NCBI RefSeq assembly: GCF_022347745.1
Contig: NZ_JAKRGC010000019.1
Location: 1-46,919, forward strand
Direction: 5' to 3'
From: Streptomyces sp. OfavH-34-F
GTDB lineage: Bacteria; Actinomycetota; Actinomycetes; Streptomycetales; Streptomycetaceae
Length of the DNA stretch: 46,919 bases
Of this stretch, positions 38,440-46,506 are shown piece after piece; within the stretch, counting starts at the first letter, position 1, and the number at the start of each line of letters is the position of its first letter. The notes beneath the pieces are model-generated. The model did no database searches and was not told where the DNA came from. It saw nothing but the letters and a program-made list of their open reading frames with translations. A program made the translations under genes and the position numbers.

Positions 38440-39388
38440 CTCACGCTCTTCGCGCACCCCTTGTCCGCGGTCTGATCGCCTCCGGGGCGTGACGCGGTCC
38501 AGGGGAATCGCTGGTGCGGTGCGGTCGGACAAGGGGTGCGCGGACAGGGGGTGCGGTGCGGTCGGACAAGCGGTGCGGTGCGGTCGGACAAGGGGGCGCA
38601 CCGCACCCACCGCACCGCGCTGGTGCGGTGCGCCGAGTGGTCGGCGCGCTCGCCGCACCACCTTCGGCCTGATCGAGGTGCGCTGGTGCGGCGCGTTCCT
38701 CCTCGGCCGCACGCCTCCCGGAAGGGCGCGCGCACCAGACCGATGCCGACTGCGCTGCGTGATTTGGGGAGAGAGATCTCCCCCGCCGGAGGCGTCCTCG
38801 CGGACCGTGCAGAAGAAGTCCGAGAACGAGGCGGTGGGACCGCAACGCCGACATCCAGGCCGGATCGGGCGGAGCTGGTCCAGGAGAAACGCGCCCCTGG
38901 TCGACCTGGACAAGGGGGGCGGGCGGTGCCGGACAAGGGGGTGCGCAGCTCGGTCAGTGGCCGGACAAGGGGGGTGTCCGGCTGACCCGGAACCGGACGA
39001 GGGGGCGAGCCAGAAGCCGGACAAGGGGGTCTGTGATACGGGCACTGCCGCCGGACAAGGGGTACGGACGATCACGCTCCGCAGCCGGAACATCCAGGAC
39101 CCACGGTCCGATCGCCTTGCGCACCTCGTAGCCGAGGGGCCCCCGACACCACCGCACCAGGTGCTCCCCGATGGAGGTGCGGTCGTGCGTGCCTCCGGCG
39201 TCGGCGCACCCGACCGTACGACCGCACCCGTTCCCGAGTCGCCTTGGTGCGCACCGCACCACCGCACCTGACGCACCACCGCACATCAGGTGCGGTCCTC
39301 CGATCCGGGGTGCGCACCGGCGCACCAGCCATTCCTCGGTGCGTACCCGCCACCTTGGCCGGCTTCTGCTCTCGACGACGAGCTGGCA
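38440..39388. repeat. Left iteron cluster: gene-free region with GGACAAGGGG copies, putative origin
   Basis: No convincing gene. Perfect GGACAAGGGG copies (either strand) at about 38457, 38526, 38585, 38908, 38930, 38962, 39018 and 39052; near copies at 38541, 38563 and 38994. In 38514-38595 they are joined to GTGCGGTGCGGTC as tandem units, two of them exactly 22 bp (38552-38573, 38574-38595). Further GTGCGGT/ACCGCAC repeats occur at 39150-39330. It lies immediately downstream of the Rep-like gene's stop, as expected of iteron-type origins. Confidence 0.75.
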
Positions 39389-41233
39389 TCAGGCCGCTTC
39401 CGAGGCGACTTCCAGAATCCGGTGCCGGGCGCAAACGCTCCGGGTGGGCAAGGCTTCGCGACCGCAGGGGGCCTCGTCCGTTCCGATGCACATCTCCGGC
39501 TCACTCGTCCGGGGCCTGGCCGGGCTCGGGGCCGACGACGCCGGCGTCGGCCCGGATCCCTCCGACCGGCACACGGGGCACAACCTGTCGGCCAAGGCGC
39601 GGCCGACCAGGAAGAGCCGGGCGCCGCATCCGGTGCAGGTTCCGCGGGGCGGCCCCGGCGGAACGCCGGGGCCTGCCGGTTTCGCTGCCGGCCGCCGGAC
39701 CGCTTCGTCCGCGGCGCGCTCGACGCAGGCTCCGGACGGGCCGGAGCGGGTTCCGTGGCCAGGGCACAGACCGTCCTCCAGCCGCTGGGCTCGCTGCCGG
39801 GCGAGGAACCGATCGGCCACGACCTGCGCGCACACGTCGCACCGGCGTCCGGTCGACCACATCACCCCGGTTTCGCAGTCCTGATGCCCGCACCCCCACC
39901 GCGGTAGCGCGACACCGAGCAGCCACCGGCCGGGATCGCGGATCTCCGAGGTCATGGTCTGAGCGAGCCGCGTCGTGAGCCGGTGGCGGATACGCTCCGC
40001 GGCCATGCCGCCGCGCAGCTGGCGGCCGACTACCCGTGCGATCTTCCGGGCGACGAACGCGTCGCCCACGCGCTCCAGCAGCCAGTGCACGGGCTCCAGC
40101 ACCGCGTAGATCTCCGCGCTCATTGTCAGCTGCGGTCCGGTGTACGTCCCCGTCGGGGTGGGTGCCTGTTCACCACGCTGATTCGGGATGGAGGGCCTGT
40201 TGTTTGCACCCGCGCGAAGCGCGAGAGGAGCCGCTGGCTGGTTTCGCACGGGAACGTCCGACGGGTTTTCCACAGGCCAGGCTCCCTTAACTACCTGAGC
40301 CTCGCCTACGGCGGGTGAGTCAAGCGCACTCGCGTCATCCGGTCGGTCAGTTGTAGGTGATTCCTCATTCGCGAGGGATCCCTCATCATCCAGCGGACCC
40401 GATCCCTCACCAACCGGGGAAGTGCCGGACCCGTCCGTCCTGTAGTCCTCAGCGCGCCGCCCGCCGTCATCGCCCTCGCACCCGACGGGATGAGAGTCGT
40501 CCGGGACGATGTCGTGCGCGACGAACTGGTGCCGTCCGTGCGCTGCTGCCCGCCGCCGCACGGTCAGCCATCGCGCGGACTCGAGTTCGTCCACGACCAC
40601 GCCCGCCGCCGTGGTCGTCAGCGGCTGTCCGGCCTTCGCGCCGGAGTGGTGGAACAGGGAGCCGGCCAGCTCGGCTTCGGTCAGTGCCAGCCCCACCGCC
40701 TGGGCGTAGGCGATGACCGCGTACGCGCGGAGCTGCCGAGGCGAGAGGTCCTCCGCAGCCGCGACCGGCACCCACACGAATGCCTCCGTGCGCGACAACG
40801 GCCTGGTCCGGCGCAACGCCGACGTGCCGCGCCCGCCGCGCAGCGTGCGTCGCCGCGAGGTCAGCTCCACGACCTGGTCCGGCGCGGGACGGGCCAGCTG
40901 CGCCAGCCCCCTTTCCACCGAGGCCTTCGAGACACCCAGGTACGAGGCGATCGTCGCCGCTCTGGCCTGGCACCCCTCCTCACGCAGACCCAGCGCCTTC
41001 ACCTTGACGTACACCGCCAGGGCGATGTCCGCGTAGAACGCCGAGGCCACCAACCGCATCGGAACCCTGACCCGCTGGCGGCGCACGGGCGCACCAGAGC
41101 TTGGGCACGCTGGCGCACCGGGGCGCGGCAGTGGGGCGGCGCTGCCCGGCGGAGCGGTATCCGCGTTGTCCCCGGGAGCGGCACGCTCGCGCGGGGAAGC
41201 GGTTGGGCTGGCGGTCAAAGCGGTAGTGGGCAC
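39389..41233 (-). CDS. Rep-like winged-helix protein with zinc-finger C terminus
   Basis: 614 residues from a GTG at 41233 with AGGAGAA upstream; a longer frame to 41425 runs through an iteron and Pro-rich sequence. The core at about 58-200 begins VRVPMRLVASAFYADIAL, then has the recognition-type helix ASYLGVSKASVERGLAQL and EDLSPRQLRAYAVIAYAQA with a second winged part (DELESARWLTVRRRA). The middle is acidic and disordered. C-terminal Cys pairs (WGCGHQDC, RRCDVCAQVV, TCTGCGARL, RLCPVCRSEG) suggest zinc ribbons. I recall proteins of this type on Streptomyces linear and circular plasmids. With repeats on both sides it is the best candidate for the replication initiator. Confidence 0.6.
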   Translation of the reverse strand: MPTTALTASPTASPRERAAPGDNADTAPPGSAAPLPRPGAPACPSSGAPVRRQRVRVPMRLVASAFYADIALAVYVKVKALGLREEGCQARAATIASYLGVSKASVERGLAQLARPAPDQVVELTSRRRTLRGGRGTSALRRTRPLSRTEAFVWVPVAAAEDLSPRQLRAYAVIAYAQAVGLALTEAELAGSLFHHSGAKAGQPLTTTAAGVVVDELESARWLTVRRRAAAHGRHQFVAHDIVPDDSHPVGCEGDDGGRRAEDYRTDGSGTSPVGEGSGPLDDEGSLANEESPTTDRPDDASALDSPAVGEAQVVKGAWPVENPSDVPVRNQPAAPLALRAGANNRPSIPNQRGEQAPTPTGTYTGPQLTMSAEIYAVLEPVHWLLERVGDAFVARKIARVVGRQLRGGMAAERIRHRLTTRLAQTMTSEIRDPGRWLLGVALPRWGCGHQDCETGVMWSTGRRCDVCAQVVADRFLARQRAQRLEDGLCPGHGTRSGPSGACVERAADEAVRRPAAKPAGPGVPPGPPRGTCTGCGARLFLVGRALADRLCPVCRSEGSGPTPASSAPSPARPRTSEPEMCIGTDEAPCGREALPTRSVCARHRILEVASEAA

Positions 41234-41413
41234 ACTTCTCCTGGCGCAGCGGCCCGAGGCTCGCTGCGCTGGGTGTCGCAGCCCCGCCGGCGGTGGGCGG
41301 GACTGTTGTGTTGTCGATGCGGGTGCGGTCCTCAGCCGGTCAGAAGCGGGTGTCGGGCATAGAGGTGAACCGACCCGGTTCGGTGTGACGGGAGAGAGCA
41401 GAGGAATTCGACC

Positions 41414-41645
41414 CCCCTTGTCCACAGCCGGACCGGTGTGGCCCGTGCGAGCTCCAGACCCAGGGCGGCACCCAGGCTGACCTGCAGGACAAGGGGGGCG
41501 GCAAAGAGAACCGGAACCCCTTGTCCGGCGGAGCGGAGTGCGAGGTCAGCGGGCAGCGGTCACGGGCCGCTGGTACCGGTGGAGCCGGGCAGGTCCAGGG
41601 AAAGGACAAGGGGTCCGCGCGCGGACAGATCAGCCGGACAAGGGG
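41414..41645. repeat. Right iteron cluster upstream of the Rep-like gene
   Basis: Five perfect copies of GGACAAGGGG or its reverse complement at about 41414, 41487, 41517, 41604 and 41635, in mixed orientation, in the region just before the rep start. Two are followed by TCCGC. They could serve for origin binding and autoregulation. Confidence 0.75.
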
Positions 41646-41809
41646 TCCGCGGGCTCGGCGGAGCCGCGCCGGAACCCAGGGGACGGGGCGCGAGGGCTCG
41701 GCGGCGCGGGCGCTGGGGGCCGGGATTGGCTGGTGCGCGCCGCCTGAGCTGACAAAGAGCATGGTGGTACTGCAAGATGTACTCCGTCCTCCCCGGGCCT
41801 GGCCCGAGG

Positions 41810-42205
41810 TACGACAAAGCCCCGCTTGGGGCGGCTGCTGGTGAGGCAGTGATCATCAGACCGCGAGGTCTGAACCTCGCTCAGGGGAGCGGCTAACTCC
41901 CGCTGGGCGGTGAAGGCCGGATCGAGGAGCGGCAACTCCGAGACCGGCGGAGAAGGGCGAGGAGCGGCCTGTCAAAAGGCGCCCGCCCGGTCGGCTACGA
42001 CATCCCGCCCCCCTTGACCGGGGCGGTGCGCCCAACGCGCGAGCCGCACAGCAGAACAGCCCGCCACGACGGCGTCGGGGACGCCGCTCGATCAGCGGGC
42101 TGACTGAGTACTTGCGCGTGGGTGCGGGTACGCTTCACCACGAGACACCGCCTAATCGGTTCTCGGTTCGATAAGCCCCCGTGACTTGCTCAAGGTCGCG
42201 GGGGC
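41810..42205. ncRNA. Heavily structured gene-free region behind the Rep-like gene
   Basis: No gene is visible between about 41646 and 42322. Hairpins: 41819-41823/41828-41832; 41856-41862/41867-41873 (TCAGACC-GCGA-GGTCTGA), which overlaps and excludes 41863-41869/41874-41880 (GCGAGGT-CTGA-ACCTCGC); 41885-41889/41897-41901; 41926-41929/41936-41939; 42005-42011/42020-42026. A nested stem 42058-42064/42095-42101 encloses 42070-42076/42080-42086. A terminator-like stem closes the series at 42175-42205. The mutually exclusive pair suggests a switching leader or antisense copy-control RNA; single-strand origin or terminators are alternatives. Confidence 0.4.
42175..42205. terminator. Terminator-like hairpin near the GntR gene's end
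   Basis: GCCCCCG (42175-42181) pairs with CGGGGGC (42199-42205), extended inward by about six more pairs including G-U pairs. It lies about 120 bases past the GntR stop codon on the minus strand. Confidence 0.55.
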
Positions 42206-42322
42206 ATCGTGCATTTCGGGGGTCGATGCTAGATCGACTGGAAGTCACCCTATCCCCATACCTCTCGTACGGGGACAGCCGATTCATGGCGATTGCACAT
42301 GGCGTGCGCACGTCGAAAATGG

Positions 42323-43108
42323 TCATGAGATGGATGCATCGGGGACAGATCCACGTGATTGCGACAGAAAGACGCGGCCAGTGCTGACGGTCAGCAGTTC
42401 GCAGAAGACGGGCGCCCCGTCGTGGAAGCCCGTGCGTTGGATGTCGTGCACGGGGGAGGGGCCGGACTTCAGCAGGCGCGCCTCGTCGCCGGCGGCCGCG
42501 CGTGTGGACCATCGGCTTCGCAGGTCCGTCTCGTCCAGGTCATGCTCCGACAGCAGCCGGACCTCGTCGACGTGGGCCGGCGCCGACAGCCGACGGACGG
42601 TCTCGGCGACCGACTGCGGCACGTAGAACTCCCGAAGGGCCCACGGCGCACCCGCACGGTGGTGCACCGTGCTGCGCACCAGAACCTCCATCTCCTCCGG
42701 GCCCCGGAGAAGATCGGCGACGACCTGCGGGGCCCGCAACGTCTCCACGCGCAACTGCTCGCCGCAGTCGAGCCGCTCCTGGCCGACGGGCAGGAGCAGG
42801 CCCTCCTGTGTCCAGGTCACCTCGAAGGCCGAGGCCGGCGCCCCGATGACCTGATAGCCGCGCTTGGGCAGCGACTGGACCAGACCCTCCTCAACGAGGG
42901 GGGCGATGCCGGCCGCGACCGTGTTCCGGACAACGCCGAACCGGGTGGCGAGCTTGCGGCTGGAGGGCAGGAAGCTACCCGGCTCGAACGTGCCGGCCGC
43001 GATGTCGCGGCGCAGTTCGGCGGTGACTCTGTCCTGCTGGAGCGGGTTCGGCATGAGGCACATCTTGCCGTACCAGCGGAGCCGGGTTCGGGCCCTGAAC
43101 TGCTTCAT
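42323..43108 (-). CDS. GntR-family regulator (HutC/UTRA type), transfer repressor candidate
   Basis: 261 residues from ATG 43108 with GAGGGAA upstream; starts at 43150 and 43057 are possible. The N-terminal winged helix (about 22-90) has FLPSSRKLATRFGVVRNTVA and LVQSLPKRGYQVIG. The C-terminal domain (VLVRSTVHHRAGAPWALREF ... VHDIQRTGFHDGAPVFCELL) fits the UTRA effector-binding fold. GntR proteins of this kind (KorSA, KorA, TraR) repress transfer genes on Streptomyces plasmids. A 17-bp inverted repeat in the divergent promoter and a related palindrome before the transfer operon are likely operators. Confidence 0.8.
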   Translation of the reverse strand: MKQFRARTRLRWYGKMCLMPNPLQQDRVTAELRRDIAAGTFEPGSFLPSSRKLATRFGVVRNTVAAGIAPLVEEGLVQSLPKRGYQVIGAPASAFEVTWTQEGLLLPVGQERLDCGEQLRVETLRAPQVVADLLRGPEEMEVLVRSTVHHRAGAPWALREFYVPQSVAETVRRLSAPAHVDEVRLLSEHDLDETDLRSRWSTRAAAGDEARLLKSGPSPVHDIQRTGFHDGAPVFCELLTVSTGRVFLSQSRGSVPDASIS

Positions 43109-43152
43109 CGCGGTTCCCTCTTGACGCGAGCGATCTTCCTGCACCATCATCG

Positions 43153-43192
43153 CACATCTGGCTCATCTGGACTGAGCCAGATAAGCCAGATG
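43153..43192. promoter_or_regulatory. GntR operator in the divergent promoter
   Basis: ACATCTGGCTCATCTGG and its near-perfect inverted copy (16 of 17 positions) around ACTGAG. It sits between the starts of the GntR gene (43108, leftward) and the lipoprotein gene (43217, rightward), so one regulator can control both. It also contains direct ATCTGG repeats 10 bases apart. Confidence 0.75.
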
Positions 43193-43216
43193 TTCCCCGA
43201 GTGATGGAAACCCACC

Positions 43217-43501
43217 ATGAGCACCCGAATCCGGACCGCCGCCGCAGCTCTTGCCGCCGCTGTCGCCCTGGGCGCCGCCGGCTGCGGCACCAGCGGCACC
43301 AAGGCCCAGCAGCCCTATATGGACGCACCCAAGGGCACGATCAACAAGCAGCCCATGGACATCGTCCTGATGAGCGACGGCTTCGCGAACATCGGCTCCA
43401 AATGCGACGGGCCGAACCGCGTGTACGTGATCTTCCACAAGGACGACAAGTACGGCTCCGTCGCGGTCGCCCCCAACGACCCCCGCTGCACTGCCCGCTG
43501 A
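43217..43501 (+). CDS. Secreted lipoprotein, 94 aa
   Basis: A lipoprotein signal peptide ends in the lipobox LGAAGC (Cys about 23), then TSGTKAQQPYMDAPKG and a small domain with two further Cys (SKCDGPNRVYVIFHKDDKYG ... NDPRCTAR), probably disulfide-linked. ATG 43217 sits 25 bases from the GntR operator. Small lipoproteins of this type accompany transfer regions and may act at the cell surface, for example in exclusion; that role is inference. Confidence 0.65.
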   Translation: MSTRIRTAAAALAAAVALGAAGCGTSGTKAQQPYMDAPKGTINKQPMDIVLMSDGFANIGSKCDGPNRVYVIFHKDDKYGSVAVAPNDPRCTAR

Positions 43502-43666
43502 CCCCCGACCGCGCCCTTGCGCGGCATCGCGCGGGCCACAGCGGAGACCGATGTCACCGAACGGCCCGCCCCATCCGCGCACGGTCCTCCACCCCAGCGG
43601 CCTCCGGGGCTGGACCCCCGGAGGCCGTGTCGAGCGCGCCGCCCCCTTTGCAGGAGACGACATCCC

Positions 43667-44320
43667 ATGAACAGCATGATGACAGGCCAGCCGGCCACCG
43701 CCGAGACGCCCGGGACCGGCAGCTCCGGCGAAACGGAGATCGCCCGCTACCTCGCCCAGGCCGACCCCGTCGACGTCCTCGTGGCCAGCGGCTACCTCGC
43801 GGGCCACGACGGCAACTTGATCGCCCGGCGGCTGCGCCGGCCCCAGCTGCGCCAGGCCCTGGAGCACTCCGTCTGCCACGCTGTGGCCCCCGACCCCGAC
43901 TGCTTCTACCAGGGCGACGAAGAACCCGACTCCAACTGGCGCCGCCGCAGGGCGGCCACCATCCGCGACCACTGCGCGATCTGCCCCGTACGCGCCGCGT
44001 GTGCCGAGCTCGCCCTGAGGGACGACGACCCCCACGGCGTCCGCGGCGGCCTGACCCAGCACAAGCTCGCGCTACGGCTGAAGACCGAGCACGAACGGCT
44101 GGCCACCGCCCGCGCCGACGACACACGCGCCGCCCGCGACCAGAACGAACTGATCCAGGCCGCGACCGACGTCCAGCGCATCGCCCAGCAGTACATGGGA
44201 TCCTCCGTCCCGGCCGGCAAACGAGCCGAGAACAAGGCCGCAATCCTCTCGGCCGTCGAACGCCGCGACACCCTTCGCCTCGCCCACCGCGCCCAGGCCG
44301 GCTGGGAGGAGGCGGCATGA
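43667..44320 (+). CDS. WhiB-like iron-sulfur transcription factor
   Basis: 217 residues from ATG 43667 with GGAG upstream; nearby Mets at 43676 and 43679 are alternatives. Four Cys in Wbl order: DCFYQ (C79), HCAICPVRAAC (C103, C106, C112), followed by GVRGGLTQHK, the G(V/I)RGG turn and basic tail. These proteins bind a [4Fe-4S] cluster and regulate transcription with the sigma factor. The N-terminal extension (about 70 residues) is longer than in chromosomal Wbl proteins, and a helical C-terminal tail (about 140-217) is added. Coupled to a 28-aa ORF by ATGA. Confidence 0.85.
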   Translation: MNSMMTGQPATAETPGTGSSGETEIARYLAQADPVDVLVASGYLAGHDGNLIARRLRRPQLRQALEHSVCHAVAPDPDCFYQGDEEPDSNWRRRRAATIRDHCAICPVRAACAELALRDDDPHGVRGGLTQHKLALRLKTEHERLATARADDTRAARDQNELIQAATDVQRIAQQYMGSSVPAGKRAENKAAILSAVERRDTLRLAHRAQAGWEEAA

Positions 44321-44403
44321 ACCAGATCCCGCTTCTCTACGCCGTGCTGCACACCCTCCGCACCGTCGGCACGACGCCGACGCACCTGCCGCAGCGGTGG
44401 TGA
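44317..44403 (+). CDS. Very small ORF, 28 aa
   Basis: MNQIPLLYAVLHTLRTVG and ten more residues, beginning ATGA on the WhiB-like stop and ending 3 bases before the next start. Its conserved-looking position inside a compact operon suggests translation, perhaps only as a coupling bridge. Confidence 0.4.
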   Translation: MNQIPLLYAVLHTLRTVGTTPTHLPQRW

Positions 44404-44406
44404 GCA

Positions 44407-44760
44407 ATGATCCGTATTCTGCGCACCGACGCCCTGCACCGCCTGCTGCGCGCGGCGGCAACCGCCCGCCACGACGCCCGAACCGCCCGCCGGGACCTGG
44501 CCGAACTCCGCACTCGCCACCGAGCCCTGATCAGCCACCTCGCCCGACGCGATCCCCGCCTCGTTGGCGTCGTTCCCGTTCCCGCCGCCAACGGGGCGGG
44601 GATCGCCGACCCACTGACCCTCGTGCTCCTCGCGCTGTGGCACCAGGCCGTCCTGGAACGCGAGGCGTTCCGCAGCTGGGTGACCGAGGAGCCGCCCCTC
44701 GTCGTCGAGGAACGGCAGGCACGCGCCGCCGACGCCGTAGAGCAGAAGGACAGGCCGTGA
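44407..44760 (+). CDS. Hypothetical helical protein, 117 aa
   Basis: ATG 44407 with GGTGAG upstream. Strongly helical N terminus (HRLLRAAATARHDARTARRD), likely coiled coil, and a short hydrophobic stretch (PLTLVLLALWHQAVL). Its stop overlaps the next start (GTGA). No family recognised. Confidence 0.55.
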   Translation: MIRILRTDALHRLLRAAATARHDARTARRDLAELRTRHRALISHLARRDPRLVGVVPVPAANGAGIADPLTLVLLALWHQAVLEREAFRSWVTEEPPLVVEERQARAADAVEQKDRP

Positions 44761-46259
44761 CCACCGTGACCCTCGACCCGTTCCAGGGGACGACGCCCAC
44801 CGTCACCGAGCTGCTCACCTCGTGGCAGTTCGTCGCCGGCGCGGTCGTCCTCACCCTCGGCCCCGCACTCGCCCTGCGGCGCCGACGGGCGATCCACGCC
44901 GCCCTCGACGAACAGCAGCGCTCCGCCGCGCTCGAGCTGCGCGGCCGCCGCGTCGAGGACTGCCTTACCTTGGTGATCGCGGCCGCGGCCGCAGCTCTGT
45001 CCGCAACCGGCCTTCGCCGTGTGGGACGACATCAGATGGGCTTGGCCGATCCGTTCGATCTCCTGCCCTTCATCGCCCTGGACATCGCAGCGATGGTCTG
45101 CGGCCGCCGCGCACGCCGCCGCGCACGCACCGGCCAGGGACCTGGCCTGTCCGGAATCCTCTTCTGGGTGTTGGCCGGTACCAGCTCCTTGTTCTCCGCG
45201 GCGGAAGCGGCCTCCCCGCTCGGCGCCGCCGTGCGCGCAGTGTGGCCCGTCTTGGCCGCGGTCCTGTGGGAACTCGGTTCCTTGGAAGAACGCCGTGCTG
45301 CCCGCAGCAACCGGACCCGCCCCGACCGTCGCCTGGCACTGATCCGTCTCTTCCACCCCGTCGAGGCTGTTCGTGTCGCGCTCCTGCTCGCAGCCCGGCA
45401 GGAACTCACCCAGGAAGAAGCCACCGCCGAGGTGCGCATCTCCCGCGCTGCCTACCGCTGGTACCGGCTCCGCCGCGCCCAGGAGGCAGTCCGCAAATCC
45501 GGCAGAACAACCCGCTGGGCATTCCGACTCCTGGAAGCACGGGCCGACGGGCGTGCCCAGAACGCCAGTGAGCGGGCGCGGTGCGCCGATCCCGCCGTGC
45601 TGGAACAGGTCGTCGGCCGACTACAGCTGCGGGTTCGACAGACAGAATGGGCCGGTATGAATCTGCGCTCCGCAGCGGCCTTCGAAGCCCTGCGCGGCAC
45701 GCTGATCGGGTTCTCCGCGGCCGTTCCGACCCGTGCCGGTTCCGCTCATACCGCCCCGTCCACCAGCGCGGGAGCCAGCGGGAACCCGCAGGTGGAAGCC
45801 AGTACGGGCAGTGCGGACAGCACGAGAGATGTCCTCACGGACGCCGAGGTCGAGGAGCGCATCGTGCGTCTCGTCCCTCGCCGCCGCGACGGCAAGCTCG
45901 CCTGGGGGATCAACAAGTGCGCCCGCGTCGTCGGCATCGGCACACCGCGGGCCCGGAAGTTCCACACATCGCAGAGCGAATGGCTCCCCGCAGCCGTAGC
46001 CCGGCACAGCAGCACAGCACCTCCTGCGCCGACCGGGCCGACGGGTCCGCCTTCTCTGGAGAAGCACGTCGACCAGGCCCTCGCCCTGGCCAATGCCGAC
46101 ACAGGACCGCCGGCCGAACCCGACCCCCGGGACCAGCCGCTCGGCTCCGTCCCACCGGCCGGCCCCGATGACGAACCCAAACGCACCGGCCCGGCCGGCG
46201 ACTACCAACCGCTCCCCGGCAGCCGGCTCCTCGTTCCCGTCGGCGCCGGCCGCCGCTGA
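44757..46259 (+). CDS. DUF2637-like Spd-type membrane protein
   Basis: 500 residues from GTG 44757. Hydrophobic segments at about 27-42, 74-92, 105-120 and 136-170 (LTLVIAAAAAALSATGL, FWVLAGTSSLFSAAEAAS, VWPVLAAVLWELGSLEE) form the DUF2637 membrane core. It is followed by a helical region (QEEATAEVRISRAAYRWYRL) and a C-terminal HTH-like part (DGKLAWGINKCARVVGIGTP) and Pro-rich tail. DUF2637/SpdB-like proteins are linked to spread of Streptomyces plasmids between hyphal compartments. Location behind a GntR-regulated promoter fits this. Confidence 0.7.
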   Translation: MTTVTLDPFQGTTPTVTELLTSWQFVAGAVVLTLGPALALRRRRAIHAALDEQQRSAALELRGRRVEDCLTLVIAAAAAALSATGLRRVGRHQMGLADPFDLLPFIALDIAAMVCGRRARRRARTGQGPGLSGILFWVLAGTSSLFSAAEAASPLGAAVRAVWPVLAAVLWELGSLEERRAARSNRTRPDRRLALIRLFHPVEAVRVALLLAARQELTQEEATAEVRISRAAYRWYRLRRAQEAVRKSGRTTRWAFRLLEARADGRAQNASERARCADPAVLEQVVGRLQLRVRQTEWAGMNLRSAAAFEALRGTLIGFSAAVPTRAGSAHTAPSTSAGASGNPQVEASTGSADSTRDVLTDAEVEERIVRLVPRRRDGKLAWGINKCARVVGIGTPRARKFHTSQSEWLPAAVARHSSTAPPAPTGPTGPPSLEKHVDQALALANADTGPPAEPDPRDQPLGSVPPAGPDDEPKRTGPAGDYQPLPGSRLLVPVGAGRR

Positions 46260-46326
46260 CCCCCCTGCTCGCCAGACGCCGGCCCCACGCCGCCTCCCAA
46301 CACGCGCACCCCCTCAAGGAACCACC

Positions 46327-46506
46327 ATGTCCCGACCGGCCGTGTCCGTGTCATTCGACGACCACGTCGCCCAAGCCCTTGCCCTTGTCGCCGATCAGCG
46401 CCCCGCGCGTCCTCCGCTGCCAGCGGACCGACCGCAGAGCCCCGCCCTCGCCCGCGTCATCCCGCTGCCGACCCGCGCCTCCGGAGCCGACAGGAGCCGC
46501 CGATGA
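46327..46506 (+). CDS. Small hypothetical protein, 59 aa
   Basis: ATG 46327 preceded by CAAGGAACC. SFDDHVAQALALVADQRP is helical and the rest is Pro/Arg-rich. The stop overlaps the next start (ATGA). No family recognised. Confidence 0.45.
   Translation: MSRPAVSVSFDDHVAQALALVADQRPARPPLPADRPQSPALARVIPLPTRASGADRSRR

Noticed and set aside
38914..39062. CRISPR array
   Set aside because: The repeats are only 10-11 bp with irregular 22-34 bp spacing, and there are no cas genes; iterons explain them better.
38489..39271. Rightward ORF through the iteron region
   Set aside because: Its translation mirrors the repeats (DKG, CGA) and looks nothing like a folded protein.
41426..41760. Rightward ORFs between the iterons and the structured region
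   Set aside because: Composition follows the iteron repeats; no ribosome site or motif.
42181..42387. Short rightward ORF downstream of the GntR gene
   Set aside because: Overlaps a terminator-like hairpin, lacks a ribosome site and shows no recognisable sequence.
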